A DNA stretch of 16,589 bases, taken from NCBI GenBank assembly GCA_910592205.1, contig CAJVPJ010000786.1, positions 1 through 16,589 of the forward strand, in the 5' to 3' direction. Within the stretch, counting starts at the first letter, position 1. Each line of letters opens with the position of its first letter. Origin of the DNA: Paraglomus occultum (lineage: Eukaryota > Glomeromycota > Glomeromycetes > Paraglomerales > Paraglomeraceae). Below, piece after piece: positions 9,400 to 16,589 of the stretch. The position numbers were made by a program, and so were the translations under genes. The notes beneath the pieces were generated by a model. It saw only the letters and a program-made list of their open reading frames with translations. It made no database searches and was not told where the DNA came from.

Positions 9400-12300
9400 A
9401 TGGTCGTATGGCAACCAAACAACAGTATGCTCACTGAAGACCCTTCAACCACTACTAATACTGTCGATATGGAGGATGAAAATACTCTCAAAGACTCAAA
9501 TTCCGAATCACTTAATACAAACCTTTTCAAAACAACCGCTGCAGAACGAAAGAAAACTGCTGAAAAATTATTCGGGAATAGCAGTACCGACAGTTCACTT
9601 GCTGTCGAAGAAGACTCACTAGATTGTAACATAAACACACTCGATACAATTACCGATAAAGCAAAAGCAGATATAAAAGATATTACTAATAATAATTCGA
9701 CTGCTGTCGTTTCCGCCGAAACAGTAGGTACCCAACATCTCACAGATACCGTCTCAAAAGATTCACAAGCATCTTTAATAGAAATCCATATCCCTGAAGA
9801 ACATCGTTTGTCGAAAGAATCCCGATTTTCAAAAGAATCAGGAATGGTTTCGAGTGCAAGCTCTATAAACGATGGCGACAACGAGACTGATGCTCAACAA
9901 CCATCTAGCTTGTCTCAACTGTCTGCTACCAGCAATGACCAATACGCTCGAACATTCTCTGATAACTCCAACAACCACTTGGGCATGATCACCGAAGAAG
10001 AAGAAACAAAATCAGTACTTTCTAATCATTCCCGAAATGTATCAAACAACGCTCTAGAAAGCATAGACAATGATAGCGAAAAACAAAATATTACTGCAAA
10101 TGTCCGAGAAGAACCCTTTCTAGCTTCAGACCAAGCAGATACAGAGACGAGACTCAGCAGTTCATCACAAACTGCTTCTTTTTCTGATGTATCTGAAACT
10201 CCTTCATCTTCCAACCAAACCCCCGTGGAAGCAAAAAGAAGAAGTAGCTCGAAGCGCAAAAACTCGTCACGTTCAATACTTTCCGTCTTGTCTCCATCGA
10301 TTAGATCATCGTCTTCATCGTCGTCAACCAGAGGTTCTAGCAGAGGTTCAGTTTCTGACTCAGAGGGCGATCCTGTTCCACGTAAACAACAGCAACATTC
10401 CGTATTGTCTAAAGCAGACAGAATACTAGGAAGGTCACCATTTGGCTCAATATCGGGCAGGAGGCGAACTTCGAGAATGATAAAAAATGCTAGCGAGAGC
10501 GAGGTAACTCCACCCGGATCACCTAATTCCCCCGAGAAGCTGTCCAAAATAGGCAAAATACTTGGACTAACTCCATCAGAGGAAAAGCTGCTGCTAGAAA
10601 AACCAGATGCAGCAAGCCGAATATTCCAATTGTCATCCTCATCCTCGTCGTCTCTAGACGAAACATCCGCAAACCCTAGAAAAAGCGAAACTGATAACCG
10701 CCCTGTCAATAATACAAGTAATAAAACAATTAAAGTGCTTGGTCCACCGGTCGACAATGGAATGCCTATAATAGACGAGAAAAGCAAAGCTGGGAGAATT
10801 TTAGGATTAGAAGAGAAGGTTCAAAAACGAAGAGGAACCTCAATGTATGTCAGTAAAGTCAGCGACAGAGTTTCCGGTCTGGTAGTTCACTCTCGTGCTG
10901 GCATTAGTAGTCCAATCACAGTTGCCACCGTAAATAAGAATATTGCTTTGACCGGCACGCTAACTAAATATCAGCATGCCAAGTTTGGGAAAAACTGGAA
11001 GCGAAGATTTTTCATTCTCGCCAAGACAACTTTGTACTGTTTCAAGGATAGCGAAAGATCATCACTAATGACAGACAGTTTTGAAATAACGGCTGAAACA
11101 ATTGTCTGCGTAACTGATACATTTAGTGGTAAACCATGGATGTTACAAGTAAACAAAGAAGGAATTAAACCGTGGTATCTTCAAGCGGACAATGTAGAAG
11201 ATATGAAATTATGGTTAGCAGAACTGAAAGCGACAGTTGTTAAATGTAAATATAGCGTAACACAACTTCCAGATGTGCCAAAATATAAAACTATAGACGA
11301 GCCTGTTAACAATGCATATAATACCATCGTCCCTCCGCCTCGCCGGACTAGACAAACACCAACTACAGCATCATTTCCACAAGGTACAACGTCGACAGTT
11401 TCGTCGTCGTACGTTCAGCAATCGCTACCTCCTCCTCCACGCCCAGCTCCATCGGTGCCAGCAAACATAACGTCGCTTCCACCACCGCCTCGTTCCAAGT
11501 CTGCCCCAACAACACCATGTCCACCATCACCTACATCTTCGTTACCACCCTCAAGACCATTATCTCCGCAGCATGATCTCGATGTTGCCGAACTGGCAGG
11601 GGCTAATATAGGCGTCCCTGCACGGCCATCTTCACCCGTGCATACACTTTCCCCTCCAAAGACAAGGACTGTTAAAATCATGGTGCCTGCAAATCATAAT
11701 GATATACCACAAGATGATGTCGATTCAGCGATCACAACGCCAACAAGTGGTTTTAATCCTGCCAACGAGATAATTGAGCGGAATATTGATGAGGACGAAG
11801 ACGAGGAACTAGTAGAAGAAGAAGAGGTGGAGGAGGAGGAAAATAGGACTCAATCTAGTTTAATTGATTTACCATATAATAACACACAAAACACGGACAA
11901 GTCGCTGAAATCAGGGGGAAGGATATCAACGTATTCGCTGAGTAATCCACCCGTAATGCCCTCGAGGCCATTGCGGACTATGACTCCGCCAGTTGGGTTA
12001 CCTTCTCTAAATTACAACTCAAATAGAACTGTAACTAAAACTACGACGCAATCGCCAAAACAAACAAATCAGGCAACGAAACCGAAATCAACAGTTTCAT
12101 CACTATCTTATTCGTCACCCGTTACAGATTCATATACATCACTTCCTCCACCACCTCGTTCGCCACCGCCCCCTAGGACGGCAACGCGTTCTCCTATCCA
12201 GTCAACTCCGCAGCCTCCGCGAGCTTCACGATCATCAAATCCGCCCCGTTCTGCGCCAGTGGTGTACGCTTTTAACCAGCAATATTATAACGTTCAGCAG

Positions 12301-13428
12301 CAACAAATTTATCATTCTACCCCGCCTTCGACGCCACCGAGGTCTCCAGTAGCCGTTTCACCACCAAGATCTACAGTTAATGTATCGCATGTTGCCACGA
12401 AACGTCGTGTTCCTCCCAACCTTTCTCTATCAAATTCAGCTAATCCGTCTCCTCCATCCCCTCGTTCTCCTCATTCAACTCACTCTGCTCCATCATCGCC
12501 TTATTATTATACAACTCGTTCGCGCAAAGCCACAGATTCGCCCCCATTATATAAGACTAGTCCTTCAACGCCACCACCACGAATAATGACACACATTCCG
12601 ACTAGTCTTTCGTCTGCTCTTGCACCCACAGTTCCACATCCCCCGGGCCCACCGCGGTTCTCCAAACCAACGTCATCCCAATCGCGATCTATGCAGTCGT
12701 CCAAGAAATCGCAATATCAGTCTATCCCGATTATATTGCCATCCTCGGCAATAACTTCAATCCCTCCTCCACCGCGTACTCGACCACCTAATATACCCCT
12801 ACCTTCTATACCAACGAACGTCAAGCCGAGGAATATGAATGGCAAGAATACCGGGGGTGTAGAACCAGCGGTTGAATTTTCAGACGACGATGAATTAGAT
12901 CCTGATTACCGTGACGAAGTGAATGCTGCCTGGAAAAAGTCGCAGTTGGTAAAATCTTTGGAAGAGAAGCATAGCAAGCGGCATAGAAATGCAGCGAGAG
13001 TGAGTAAACGTCATCGGGATATAAACAACGGCACTGATGATACTCATCGAGTAGATTCTGATATTGAATCTAATGAGAGTGATGTTAATACAAATCAAGC
13101 AAGCGCATTAAATTATAATGTCCGAAGAATTCTACATGTCAATGAGCGTATGAGTAGTGGGGATTTTGAACTTGTTGCCAGTCTTCAGGAATTGGATAAA
13201 GTTCACCCTGCGCATAATGGTTCTGACGATGGTTCTGGCGATGATGACGGCTATGCGGTACAGAGCGTGGATGAGGATAAAATGGATGAAGTGGACAGCA
13301 TGGACATTTATTTAAATGGCGTAGTGGACGTTAAAACAAAAATTGGTGGATATGAGAGTGATGGAAGTTTAATTGACCCGATGGATTCTGTAGATGATAG
13401 TACTCGATGGGCATCTCAAATATTTTGA
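9400..13428 (+). CDS. PH-domain scaffold protein with ILG repeats and PPPPR modules
   Basis: A 1342-codon uninterrupted frame ends in TGA. I chose ATG 9400 (GGAATGG, starting MVVWQPNNS), since the frame extends further upstream only through non-ATG sequence. Residues 515-617 form a PH domain: first strand IALTGTL, FGKNWKRRFFIL with the basic cluster that in many PH domains contacts phosphoinositides, and the conserved Trp of the last helix in DMKLWLAELK. Before it the chain is Ser-rich and repeats a short motif: SKADRILGR (337), SKIGKILGL (382), SKAGRILGL (462), with a weaker KTAEKLFG (52). After it are Pro-rich segments with (T/Q)S(L/I)PPPPR four times (P-runs near 676, 693, 915, 1121), candidate SH3 or EVH1/profilin ligands. 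An acidic run lies at about 794-816. A charged conserved-looking C-terminal block spans about 1162-1210 (DYRDEVNAAWKKSQLVKSLEE, then basic). The likely role is a cortical or polarity scaffold; this is inferred. Confidence 0.85.
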   Translation: MVVWQPNNSMLTEDPSTTTNTVDMEDENTLKDSNSESLNTNLFKTTAAERKKTAEKLFGNSSTDSSLAVEEDSLDCNINTLDTITDKAKADIKDITNNNSTAVVSAETVGTQHLTDTVSKDSQASLIEIHIPEEHRLSKESRFSKESGMVSSASSINDGDNETDAQQPSSLSQLSATSNDQYARTFSDNSNNHLGMITEEEETKSVLSNHSRNVSNNALESIDNDSEKQNITANVREEPFLASDQADTETRLSSSSQTASFSDVSETPSSSNQTPVEAKRRSSSKRKNSSRSILSVLSPSIRSSSSSSSTRGSSRGSVSDSEGDPVPRKQQQHSVLSKADRILGRSPFGSISGRRRTSRMIKNASESEVTPPGSPNSPEKLSKIGKILGLTPSEEKLLLEKPDAASRIFQLSSSSSSSLDETSANPRKSETDNRPVNNTSNKTIKVLGPPVDNGMPIIDEKSKAGRILGLEEKVQKRRGTSMYVSKVSDRVSGLVVHSRAGISSPITVATVNKNIALTGTLTKYQHAKFGKNWKRRFFILAKTTLYCFKDSERSSLMTDSFEITAETIVCVTDTFSGKPWMLQVNKEGIKPWYLQADNVEDMKLWLAELKATVVKCKYSVTQLPDVPKYKTIDEPVNNAYNTIVPPPRRTRQTPTTASFPQGTTSTVSSSYVQQSLPPPPRPAPSVPANITSLPPPPRSKSAPTTPCPPSPTSSLPPSRPLSPQHDLDVAELAGANIGVPARPSSPVHTLSPPKTRTVKIMVPANHNDIPQDDVDSAITTPTSGFNPANEIIERNIDEDEDEELVEEEEVEEEENRTQSSLIDLPYNNTQNTDKSLKSGGRISTYSLSNPPVMPSRPLRTMTPPVGLPSLNYNSNRTVTKTTTQSPKQTNQATKPKSTVSSLSYSSPVTDSYTSLPPPPRSPPPPRTATRSPIQSTPQPPRASRSSNPPRSAPVVYAFNQQYYNVQQQQIYHSTPPSTPPRSPVAVSPPRSTVNVSHVATKRRVPPNLSLSNSANPSPPSPRSPHSTHSAPSSPYYYTTRSRKATDSPPLYKTSPSTPPPRIMTHIPTSLSSALAPTVPHPPGPPRFSKPTSSQSRSMQSSKKSQYQSIPIILPSSAITSIPPPPRTRPPNIPLPSIPTNVKPRNMNGKNTGGVEPAVEFSDDDELDPDYRDEVNAAWKKSQLVKSLEEKHSKRHRNAARVSKRHRDINNGTDDTHRVDSDIESNESDVNTNQASALNYNVRRILHVNERMSSGDFELVASLQELDKVHPAHNGSDDGSGDDDGYAVQSVDEDKMDEVDSMDIYLNGVVDVKTKIGGYESDGSLIDPMDSVDDSTRWASQIF
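10408..10809 (+). repeat. Three dispersed SK-x-x-(R/K)-ILG motifs
   Basis: Residues 337-345, 382-390 and 462-470 of the PH protein share S-K-(A/I)-(D/G)-(R/K)-I-L-G-(R/L). The spacing is irregular (45 and 80 residues), so this is a short linear motif repeated in disordered sequence and not a folded repeat. A fourth, looser copy (KTAEKLFG) is at about residue 52. Confidence 0.7.
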
Positions 13429-14584
13429 TTATTTTATGTAGAATTATATTCACACACATCGCAATCTCTTGTATAGATCACATTATTATTTTGTTTATAT
13501 ATTTGTAAGCATATTTTCTTTTTTTCTTCAAGCATGTTTAACGCTGTATCATCATCATTATTTGTATTTGGATTATAGGTTCGAGTGGATTATTAGCATA
13601 AGATGATCTAAAAAAGAGTGTATTTTAAACTTAGTTTTGTTTTATTGTATAATCAGTAAATTCTGGTTCAATTATTCCTCGTAATATTCATAATTGATAA
13701 ATTGGCTGAATATCATGTTGGTTGGTATCTTAATTTAAATTTTACGGGTCGAGTTTGTATCTGTCTGAAATGTCTCACGCTTCCAAAAAGCGATTATTCT
13801 AAATTAGCGTTAGCCCAACTCATTTCGTAATTCGGAATTACTGTATTAGTTTAGTATGCAAGTAAGATCAATGCTTTTTTTTACACCCAACAATTTTATC
13901 GCACTAATCTTTTGATCTTTCCAATTAAGGTAACATGTTAATATTATTGGCTTCCTGCTGAGCCAGGTCGCTAAGTATAAGGCTGTTCTCGTTGTATTTT
14001 TATGATATCTTAATCTGTTCAGGTTAAGATTTGGGCCCCTATTTCCTTAGACTGTAACTAACATTGGTTTACTGTATTCATCACCGAACTACTCGCAAAC
14101 GTCATCTTTGGATAATGGCATTCCGTAAAAATAATTAATCATTAATTATAATTACTGCATTAATCTCAATATGTAAAACTTTTATATATCATAGTCTGAG
14201 CTAACTAACATCTTCCTAATTGCCACCGACCACATTCGACAATTTGGCTTTAATAAAACGACTTATTAAACTGTAAGGTGATAGTAAGGCTTGGCATGCG
14301 TTCTTTAGGCTTAGAATGAGGCATTGCTCGGCAATACCCTTCACACGTTTTTACGGAATTGACCAATTACAATATGTCGCCACGGAGATTAGACTGTACC
14401 ACTGCATCTTTTTCAACATTTTGTTTTTTCATTATCTGCCAAAACTGTATATTAAATTGCACTATCATAATATTGGCAAGTGCCTATTATTCTTTGTCGA
14501 TCAAATCTAACTTCTTTCGGCCGCAAGTCTGACAATCATTTGTCAATCAATGCATGTCGTCTTCTTATTGCAGTGACAATAATG
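13429..14584. other. Intergenic region after the PH-domain gene
   Basis: AT-rich sequence without a supported gene. No AATAAA lies close to the TGA at 13428; the first clear one is at 14252-14257, too distant to assign. Short open frames at 14316-14731 lack coding character. Confidence 0.5.
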
Positions 14585-14634
14585 GACGTCTTGGGTCATA
14601 TTTTTGACCGTCTAATCATCAAACGTTATAAAAG
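14585..14634 (+). promoter_or_regulatory. Possible promoter elements of the S1/P1 nuclease gene
   Basis: Within 50 bases are a GACGTC palindrome (14585-14590), an inverted repeat GGTCA-N6-TGACC (14594-14609) and a TATAAAAG box (14627-14634). They lie 240-290 nt before the chosen start. A weaker TATA-like ATATTTAAAG lies at about 14803-14812. Which one is used cannot be told from sequence. Confidence 0.3.
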
Positions 14635-14872
14635 TCATTCATGTATCATTTCGACTTTTTTTAGTCCGAGTACAGGGTGCACTCGCTGTGTTACTTGCTC
14701 GGTCATTTACCTGTGGATCAGTTTTACATAAATCGCTTAGCATGCTCAGAGTATTTTTGCCCAAATCGGTGCATGGCATTGAGGCACAGTTTGATTAATT
14801 GAAATATTTAAAGAGCCTCTTTCCCCCGGATCAATGCACACAGCAATCTCATCCCTTCTTCTTTTTGGAAAT

Positions 14873-16257
14873 ATGAAATCCTTCATTTTCTCTTCAGTCG
14901 CCCTTCTGGTTTGCTTAACTCCCGCCACCTATTCTTGGGGTAGCGAAGGTCACCGTACAGTGGGACGTATAGCGCAAAACTTTCTCACTAGTGATGTAAG
15001 CAATCAAGTGGCTACTTTACTTGGCCCCTCCGATACGTTGGAATCTGTGTCTACGTGGGCTGACATAATTAAAAGGGACCCTATGTGGACTTGGTCCGCG
15101 AGACTTCACTTCATTGACACTCAAGATGATCCGACGGCTGTTTGCAATGTTGATGAGGTAAGCATAATTTGGTTTTTAGAAGACGTATATCAATTACCGT
15201 GTGGACTTACTTTTGCAATATGTCTTTTGTAGCAACGTGATTGCCCAGACGGAAATTGCGTTGTTGGAGGCAAGTAACATATACACTAGAAATTGATATT
15301 TATATTTGACCATCAGGTTTACGTTTTTCTTTGGACTAATGTCTATTCTTTCATTTGTTACAGCCATTGCCAATTACACAACTCAATTAGACAGTTCAAA
15401 TGGTTTTAGCTCCCAAGAAAGGAATATTGCACTCAAGTTTCTCACTCATTTCTTTGGAGACATAACGCAACGTATGTAGTACTTGAAATAAAAAGAGCGA
15501 TAATGTTGGTTGGTAGCACCGTTACTCACAGACTTGTATTTAATATCAGCGTTACACGTATGCGGAAAAGAACTAGGAGGAAACCAGGTACATATTTTGT
15601 GTGAACGATATTCCGCCTTTTTATCGTGGCGATTGAAAATATATTAATATTTCTGGCTATATTTACAACGACAGCATCTTGTCACATTCGATGGACGTAG
15701 CACAAACCTTCATGCCATCTGGGACACTGATATGGTAAGTAATATTTATATGCTTGCTACTTGTCTTCAAATTGGTTTTGCAACTACAGACATGCTTGCA
15801 ATTAATCAAGTGGTTAATGCTTACCACCTCCAGTTGGTGGCAATGACAAGATTGAACTCAAACACTTGTTTTTCCTCTCCTTACTCCCCAGATCCGCAAA
15901 CGACTGACTGATTTCTCGAGTTCTCCTGATAACGCTGTTGAAGCATATGCTGCAAACCTAACTGACACAATCAATTCTGGCAATTACAAAGACATTTCAT
16001 CTGGCTGGGTCTCATGCATAGGGGCGTCCCAAGATGCTAAACAATGTCCGTTACAGTGGGCAACGGATAGCGACGCTCTAAATTGCCAGGTCGTGTGGGG
16101 TTACGTTCTTGCTAATCCAGATGTGGACTTAGACGGTGAATATTATAACTCGGTTGTTCCCTCCATCGATTTGCAGCTTGCTAAAGCAGGGTATAGATTG
16201 GGAACGTTTTTGAACCAATTGCTCGGTAAAGGTGGAGCTAAATTTTTGCTGGCGTAG
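14873..16257 (+). CDS. Secreted S1/P1-type zinc-dependent nuclease, 6 exons
   Basis: The model joins 14873-15157, 15233-15269, 15364-15471, 15550-15587, 15675-15734 and 15892-16257 (TAG), giving 297 residues, the usual family length. Enzymes of this family cleave single-stranded DNA and RNA and remove 3'-phosphates, using three zinc ions, outside the cell or in the secretory path. Residues 1-21 are a signal peptide ending TPATYS. Cleavage would leave Trp22 as residue 1, as the fold requires. The zinc ligands are all present: W22, H27, D64, H79, H136, D140, H146, H169 and D173, with the H-x3-D, H-x9-H and H-x3-D spacings of P1 nuclease. Cysteines and an NYT sequon suit a secreted enzyme. The second intron uses a GC donor. 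ATG 14834 would add 13 residues; I prefer 14873 for its clean signal peptide. A role in nucleic-acid scavenging is likely but inferred. Confidence 0.92.
15270..15363 (+). other. GC-AG intron in the nuclease gene
   Basis: The exon ends GTTGGAG and the intron opens GCAAGTAACA and closes GTTACAG. A GT donor four bases further (GTAACA) would shift the frame and soon hit a stop. The GC donor restores CVVGAIANYTTQL, the family's conserved stretch. Confidence 0.88.
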
Positions 16258-16348
16258 AACCTATCATTTTTGTGCATATTATTTATTCAATTCATTTGTT
16301 CATTATTATGCATTTGTTATTTGTTTTATCATTTCAGAATTTAATACA

Positions 16349-16354
16349 AATAAA
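16349..16354 (+). terminator. Candidate polyadenylation signal AATAAA
   Basis: AATAAA lies 92 nt after the nuclease stop codon, in an AT-rich flank. Confidence 0.5.
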
Positions 16355-16441
16355 AGTTGTCTTCCTAAAAGATTTTCATATCAAAGTAATTATTTTTTAA
16401 ATGCATCGATCAAGTATACATATGATGTTGGGAGCGGAATG

Positions 16442-16486
16442 GGAGTAATTAAACTGGCTTTTCAGGAGTAATTAAAAGTTTTCAGA
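16442..16486. repeat. Imperfect 22-23-bp tandem repeat
   Basis: GGAGTAATTAAA occurs at 16442-16453 and again at 16465-16476. Each copy is followed by a T-rich TTTTCA segment, so two near-identical units abut head to tail. Confidence 0.7.
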
Positions 16487-16512
16487 TAAGCCGGTACACG
16501 TGATATCTGTTA

Positions 16513-16589
16513 TACACAGTCACTCTCGATAAGATGAAGCCGTCGGGCTGGACCAAAAGGGTCATATTATCGAAAGTTCATTATAACGA
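16513..16589. mobile_element. Possible terminal segment of a pogo/Tigger-type DNA transposon (truncated by window end)
   Basis: After a TA dinucleotide the sequence reads CACAGTCACTCTCGATAA. It then has GGACCAAAAGGGTC (an imperfect inverted repeat, GGACC…GGGTC) and ATTATCGAAAGTTCATTATAACGA. CAGTC…CTCGATAA starts and repeated TCGAAAGTTC/TATAACGA words are typical of the terminal repeats of Tc1/mariner-superfamily pogo/Tigger elements. The other end and any transposase lie outside the window, so this is a resemblance and not a proof. Confidence 0.45.

Noticed and set aside
10026-10787. Minus-strand open frame of 253 codons
   Set aside because: It lies opposite Ser-rich codons of the PH-domain gene. 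Its Leu/Ser/Asp-heavy content is what the complement of that sequence gives.
13570-13600. GGTTCGAGT, resembling a tRNA T-loop
   Set aside because: There is no matching T-stem, anticodon arm or acceptor stem around it. No tRNA was found elsewhere in the window.
16232-16471. Open frame overlapping the end of the nuclease gene
   Set aside because: It is out of frame with the last exon and then runs through the AT-rich 3' flank, with no coding character.
1-16589. CRISPR arrays, rRNA genes and bacterial-type operons
   Set aside because: None present. Spliced genes and spacer structure are eukaryotic.

Overview
The window is nuclear DNA from a fungus. The evidence is four genes on the + strand with compact introns of about 70-170 nt (GTAAGT-type donors, no long introns), moderately AT-rich spacers, AATAAA-like 3' signals and the standard code (TAA, TGA and TAG all end genes). 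The gene content (a secreted S1/P1 nuclease, a proline-rich PH-domain scaffold, a small four-TM membrane protein) fits an early-diverging filamentous fungus. Mucoromycota/Glomeromycotina is my best guess, but that placement is inference.

Layout: (i) 1-1446 is mostly non-coding. It carries a decayed coiled-coil-type coding segment (244-625) whose readable pieces lie in all three frames. (ii) 1447-4005 is a four-exon gene for a 762-residue, largely disordered protein. Its C-terminus is basic and Ser/Pro-rich and carries three SGIP motifs (SxIP, the EB1-type microtubule plus-end signal). Two of these sit in a tandem duplication. A degraded echo of the repeat lies about 0.7 kb downstream (around 4672-4722). 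(iii) 5496-6590 is a five-exon gene for a 242-residue four-TM protein with a Cys-rich N-terminus. No single open frame shows this gene; it appears only after splicing, and one of its introns is GC-AG. (iv) 6591-9399 is a long AT-rich spacer. (v) 9400-13428 is an uninterrupted 1342-codon gene for a PH-domain scaffold. It has three or four short ILG repeats before the PH domain and four (T/Q)S(L/I)PPPPR modules after it. (vi) 14873-16257 is a six-exon S1/P1 nuclease with signal peptide and all nine expected zinc ligands, including the N-terminal Trp of the mature enzyme. It also has a GC-AG intron. (vii) The right edge (about 16513-16589) resembles the terminal part of a pogo/Tigger-type DNA transposon.

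The genes do not look like a metabolic cluster. The SxIP protein, the PH scaffold and the four-TM protein could all act at the growing cell cortex (microtubule ends, membrane phosphoinositides, plasma membrane), but that link is inference from domain types only. The most useful results are the reconstructed gene models, the SxIP repeat protein with its decayed copy, and GCAAGT donors in two neighbouring genes.
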